Assembly: GCA_963719325.1 (NCBI GenBank)
Contig: CAVRBW010000016.1
Coordinates: 62,001 to 126,000, forward strand
Direction: 5' to 3'
DNA from: DATBLE01 sp963719325
GTDB lineage: Bacteria; Actinomycetota; Thermoleophilia; Gaiellales; Gaiellaceae
DNA: 64,000 bases
A model generated the notes under the pieces. That model did no database searches, was not told the origin of the DNA, and saw only the letters and a program-made list of their open reading frames with translations. Numbering within the stretch: position 1 is the first letter of the stretch; each line of letters opens with the position of its first letter. This document shows, piece after piece, positions 60,402 to 64,000 of this stretch. A program made the translations under genes and the position numbers.

Positions 60402-61766
60402 CTATTGGGCAGGCAGGACGCGGAAGAGTGGGACCCCGGTCGACGCGCCTGGCGCCGCCTCCGCGTCGGACCACTGGAACGCCGTACCTGCGAACGACTT
60501 GAACCAGTCCTCGTCCTGCGGGTAGCCCGTCGCCGGCTGGAGCTGGAGATGGAGGTGCGGCCCGGTCGCGTCTCCTGTGTGTCCGACCAGCCCGACGAGA
60601 TCGCCGGCGGCCAGCTGCGCGCCTTGAACGACGGAGGGATAGACGGCCGACAGATGGCAGTACGTCCAGACCTGACCGTCCGTGGTCTGCATCGTGAACC
60701 CGATCCCGCAGCGATCGTTCGAGCTCCACGCGTCGAGCACGGCCCCGGCTGAGAGCGCGTAGGCGGCCGAGCCCTCAGGGGCGGCGATGTCGGCGGCGGG
60801 ATAGTCGTGGTGGTAGTGGGAGACCGCGACGACGGAGGGGCCACCGGCGACCGGGAAGACGTACGACCCGCTGCTCTGAGGCGCCCCAGTCGGCTGCCCC
60901 ACCTGTGTCTGTCCCTGGAGCTGAGCCAGCTTCGCCTGCGCGACGTCGAGCTCGCTCCGCAACTGGTCGGCCACGGCCTGCGCGGCAGCAGCCTTGGCGC
61001 CTCGTTGCACTGCGTCCTTCTGCGCCTCCAGCCGGTCGGAGAGGATCGCGTCCGCGTCGACGTGCCGCGTCGGTTCCTGTCCCTGCGCCGCGACCTCCTG
61101 AGCATTCGCCAGCGCCGCCTGATACGCCTCGTCGGCCTGCGTTACCGCTGCCTGCGCCTGCTGAATCTGCACCTGGAGCTCGCTGGGGGCGACCACAGCC
61201 TGATCGGCGGCCGGCGCGCCTGAGCCGGCGTAGAGGTTCGCCAGCTCGACGACGTCGTTCACGTACCAGTCCGCATGGTTGTACGAGAAGATCGCCCGGC
61301 GGATGTCGCTCGCCGCGCCCGACGCGGCGAGGTACCGCGCAGCCGAGTAGATCGCGTCGACCGGGCTCCACGGATCGGCGAACCCGTTCCGGTCGGCGTC
61401 CGTTCCCCAGCGCAGCCAGGTCGACGGCATGAACTGCATCCAGCCGAGCGCTCCGGCCGAGCTCGGGCCCATGTTGCCGCCGAAGTTCGACTCGATCTTG
61501 TTGATCGCCGCGAGGACGTTCCAAGGGACGCCGTACGCCTGCCCGGCGTTCTGCCAGACACCGAGGAGCTGATCGGAAGAGAGCCGAACGGGCTGGGCGG
61601 GCGGGGTCATCCAGTTCGGCGCGAGCACGAGCTCGGCGCCGTTCGGCGTCGAGGCGCTCGGTAGAGCCGGCGCCGTCGGCGTGATGGACGGCATCTGCTC
61701 GTTTCCGCGCGCGACGCCCGTCGTCGTGGCGAGCCCGACCGCGAGCAGGATCAGCGCGCGCTTCAT
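60402..61766 (-). CDS. Lytic transglycosylase and M23 endopeptidase-type protein
   Basis: The 454 residues start with a signal peptide (RALILLAVGLATTTGVARG). The SLT-like domain has AINKIESNFGGNMGPSSAGA with the catalytic Glu and LGWMQFMPSTWLRWGTDADR. A coiled-coil lies at about 200-300. The C-terminal M23 domain has HYHHDYPAADIAAPEGSAAY and GPHLHLQLQP, the zinc ligands. Both activities cut peptidoglycan, which could open the wall for pili. It overlaps the pilT2 stop (ATGA). Confidence 0.92.
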   Translation of the reverse strand: MKRALILLAVGLATTTGVARGNEQMPSITPTAPALPSASTPNGAELVLAPNWMTPPAQPVRLSSDQLLGVWQNAGQAYGVPWNVLAAINKIESNFGGNMGPSSAGALGWMQFMPSTWLRWGTDADRNGFADPWSPVDAIYSAARYLAASGAASDIRRAIFSYNHADWYVNDVVELANLYAGSGAPAADQAVVAPSELQVQIQQAQAAVTQADEAYQAALANAQEVAAQGQEPTRHVDADAILSDRLEAQKDAVQRGAKAAAAQAVADQLRSELDVAQAKLAQLQGQTQVGQPTGAPQSSGSYVFPVAGGPSVVAVSHYHHDYPAADIAAPEGSAAYALSAGAVLDAWSSNDRCGIGFTMQTTDGQVWTYCHLSAVYPSVVQGAQLAAGDLVGLVGHTGDATGPHLHLQLQPATGYPQDEDWFKSFAGTAFQWSDAEAAPGASTGVPLFRVLPAQ

Positions 61767-62941
61767 CGCTCTCCCGGCCGGGCGAGACGCAGCCCGGTGA
61801 GATTCTCCTCGGGCTTGTCCGCCTCAGCCGCAGCCCGTGCATCCGCGTCTCGCTGCTTGAGCGCGTGCTCGAGGGCGACGAGGAAGTCGTGGCGGTTCGT
61901 GGCGGCATTGGCAGCAACCTCGCGGTCGACCTCACCGGCGACGACGAGCGCGATCAGGGCCTGGGTGAACGTCTGCATCTTGTAGAAGGTCCCTTCGGCG
62001 ATCGCGTCCGGAAGCTCGTCCGTCCGCGCTTCCCGGATCAGGTCGGCGACGCGGGCGTTCGCGACCATCACCTCGACCGCCGGAACGCGACCGCCGGCTG
62101 CTCGAGGAAGCAGCCGCTGGCTGATCACGCCGCGCAGGACTCCCGCCAGGATGGAGCGAACCGGCTGCTGCTTCTCGGGCGGGAAGAACTCGACGATCCG
62201 GCTGATCGACTCGGCCGCGTCCAGCGTGTGCAGCGTGGAAAGGACGAGGTGCCCCGACTCCGCGGCCTGCATCGCAGTCTCCGCGGTCTCTGCGTCGCGG
62301 AGCTCGCCGATCAGGATCACGTCCGGGTCCTGGCGCAGCGCCCGCCGAAGGGCCTCGCCGAAGGAGGCCGTGTCGATCCCCACCTCGCGCTGGTTGACGA
62401 TGCTCTGCCGGTCGTCGTGCAGGAACTCGATCGGGTCCTCGATCGTGACGATGTGGCATTGGCGCGTGTCGTTGACGTGCCCGATGATCGCGGCGAGGGT
62501 CGTCGACTTGCCGGAGCCGGTCGCGCCCGTGCAGAGGACGAGTCCGCGCTGCTCTTCCGCAAGCTGCGCGACTCCGTCAGGCAGCCCGAGCTCGACGAAC
62601 GACGGGACGACGCTGGGGATCAGTCGGAAGGCGAACGAGACCGCGCCGCGCTGGCGGAAGCCGTTCACTCGGAAGCGTGGGAGGCCGGGCGGCGTGTACG
62701 CGATGTCGAGCTCGCCCGTCTCGTCGAACGCGGAGCGGCGAGCCGGATCCTGGGCGGTGACGGTGGCGAGCACGCCCTCGAGGTGCTCGGTCTCGAGGAC
62801 CGGCCAACCCTCGATCGCGGCGAGCGTCCCGTCGTGTCGGAAGGCGGGCGGCTGCGCCACCTTCAGGTGGACATCGCTCGCGCCGGCTTCGACGGCACGG
62901 GTGAGCAGTGACTGAAGATCCACGCCAGCCTGCATCGGCAC
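61763..62941 (-). CDS. pilT: Pilus retraction ATPase PilT (copy 2)
   Basis: The 392 residues include GASDVHLKVAQPPAFRHDGT, Walker A ATGSGKSTTLAAI (with GATGSGKS in place of GPTGSGKS), Asp box IEDPIEFLHDD, Walker B LRQDPDVILIGELRDAET and His box HLVLSTLHTLDAAESISR. It heads the second pilus operon and faces the second pilB across 57 bp. It is a paralogue of the PilT at 44895. Confidence 0.94.
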   Translation of the reverse strand: MPMQAGVDLQSLLTRAVEAGASDVHLKVAQPPAFRHDGTLAAIEGWPVLETEHLEGVLATVTAQDPARRSAFDETGELDIAYTPPGLPRFRVNGFRQRGAVSFAFRLIPSVVPSFVELGLPDGVAQLAEEQRGLVLCTGATGSGKSTTLAAIIGHVNDTRQCHIVTIEDPIEFLHDDRQSIVNQREVGIDTASFGEALRRALRQDPDVILIGELRDAETAETAMQAAESGHLVLSTLHTLDAAESISRIVEFFPPEKQQPVRSILAGVLRGVISQRLLPRAAGGRVPAVEVMVANARVADLIREARTDELPDAIAEGTFYKMQTFTQALIALVVAGEVDREVAANAATNRHDFLVALEHALKQRDADARAAAEADKPEENLTGLRLARPGER

Positions 62942-62998
62942 CGCCGAGAGGCGGCTTTAGGCCCTCATGTCTGCGCGCCGGCCGCCGATAGATGTCGC

Positions 62999-64000
62999 AT
63001 GAGCGCCGAAGCTGCCCACGCCTACGATGCTGCCCCGTCTGAGGGGCGCGTCCTCCTCGGCACCCTCCTCGTCCGCAGGGGCCACCTGACCGTCGATGCC
63101 CTCGAACAGGCTCTGGCCGAGAAGGAGCGTGTCGGCAGGCCCCTCGGCCAGGTCCTCGTCGACCTCGGTCTGATCTCGACTCGTGCGCTCGCCGAAGCGC
63201 TCGCAGATCAGCACAATCTCGAGTTCATCGATCTAGCCTCGAGCGAGATCGACGGCGAGGCAGCGAGCCTGCTGACCGAGAGCCTCGCCCGCCGCTACAA
63301 GGCGCTGCCGGTGAAGTTCAGCAACGACATGGTCGTGGTCGCCGTCGCGGATCCGACCAACTTGCTTGCACACGACGACCTCCGCTTCGCGCTTGGCATC
63401 GATACCCAGATTGCGGTCGCCGACAGCGGCCAGCTCGAGCAGATGATCTCCGCGGCCTATCGCGCGCCGATCGAGAGCGACTCGGCCATGCCGACGACCC
63501 CGAAGCCGGATCCGGCGACGATTGTGCACGACATTCGCACCGACCTCGGCGAGCCGGGGCCTGCGATCAGCCTCGTCAACCAGCTGATCGGCCAGGGAAT
63601 CGGCCACCGAGCCTCTGACATCCATTTCGAGCCCCAGGCCGATCGCCTCGTCGTCCGTGTCCGCGTCGACGGCGTGACCCGTGAGCTGACCTCGATCCCG
63701 ACCGAGATGCAGCCGGCGGTGATCGCCCGTCTGAAGGTCATGGGCGGGCTGGACATCGCGCAGCGCCGCGCAGCCCAGGACGGACGCGTGGTCGTGCTCG
63801 TGGGCGACCAGCCGACCGACCTGCGAATCGCCGTTCTGCCGACGACGTACGGCGAGCAGGTCGTGCTCCGGATCCTCCAGCGGACGGTCAACGGACCGCT
63901 CGGCTTGAAAGAGCTCGGGATGAGCCCTGACACGGAGGCGACTCTCCGCAGCGCGATCGAGCGACCGTACGGCGCGATCATCGCGTGCGGGCCGACGGGG
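62999..64000 (+). CDS. pilB: Pilus extension ATPase PilB (copy 2), 3' part cut by window edge
   Basis: The 334 visible codons from ATG 62999-63001 contain the T2SSE-N domain (LLGTLLVRRGHLTVDALEQA, GLISTRALAEALADQHNLEF), GIGHRASDIHFEPQADRLVV and the start of the motor (RRAAQDGRVVVLVGDQPTDL). The sequence stops inside Walker A (GPTG). It is divergent from pilT2 and shares a 57-bp promoter region. Confidence 0.93.
   Translation, partial: MSAEAAHAYDAAPSEGRVLLGTLLVRRGHLTVDALEQALAEKERVGRPLGQVLVDLGLISTRALAEALADQHNLEFIDLASSEIDGEAASLLTESLARRYKALPVKFSNDMVVVAVADPTNLLAHDDLRFALGIDTQIAVADSGQLEQMISAAYRAPIESDSAMPTTPKPDPATIVHDIRTDLGEPGPAISLVNQLIGQGIGHRASDIHFEPQADRLVVRVRVDGVTRELTSIPTEMQPAVIARLKVMGGLDIAQRRAAQDGRVVVLVGDQPTDLRIAVLPTTYGEQVVLRILQRTVNGPLGLKELGMSPDTEATLRSAIERPYGAIIACGPTG

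Overview
The window is high-GC bacterial DNA, most likely from an actinobacterium. The class Thermoleophilia (Gaiellales or Solirubrobacterales) is my best guess, from the gene order, the type IV pilus set, the SARP-type regulator and the F420-type oxidoreductase. This is inference; no 16S rRNA gene is present.

From 1 to 33.4 kb the window is mostly the translation and transcription superlocus, on the minus strand. In transcription order it runs tRNA-Met, rpmG, secE, nusG, rplK, rplA, L10 leader, rplJ, rplL; then rpoB and rpoC; then rpsL, rpsG, fusA, tuf, rpsJ and the S10/spc genes down to a truncated rpsE. Two accessory blocks interrupt it: a SARP/NB-ARC/TPR regulator with a divergent cupin and membrane-protein operon (25.4-29.8 kb), and a diguanylate cyclase plus a Pro-Thr repeat protein (14.2-16.8 kb). 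Several proteins have unusual low-complexity extensions, above all S17 with about 220 extra N-terminal residues. Three intercistronic spacers of the S10/spc operon can fold so that the next gene's Shine-Dalgarno is paired. Two of these hold a two-copy element with identical internal-loop blocks and compensated stems.

From 33.5 to 39.4 kb there are accessory genes: small zinc-ribbon and hypothetical proteins, a MarR-family regulator with palindromic operators in an operon with an ABC-2 exporter, an EamA transporter, an LLM-class flavin/F420 oxidoreductase, and the second copy of a two-hairpin dispersed repeat whose first copy lies behind rpoC.

From 39.5 to 52.4 kb is a type IV pilus locus. 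On the minus strand are pilT, pilM, pilN, pilO, a PilP-position gene and pilC, overlapping or a few bases apart. On the plus strand are the major pilin, a membrane glycosyltransferase and three minor pilins. Many of these reading frames carry single-base indels, whereas the ribosomal region appears clean. The likely explanations are local assembly error or decay of the locus.

From 52.4 to 57.3 kb is an island of toxin-antitoxin modules, a nucleotidyltransferase/HTH pair, small unknowns and a REP-associated tyrosine transposase flanked by its palindromes. From 57.3 to 64 kb is a second pilus operon (pilT2, a lytic transglycosylase/M23 protein, a PASTA protein, pilD, pilB) and a divergent second pilB truncated by the window edge. 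No gene-free stretch exceeds 300 bases.
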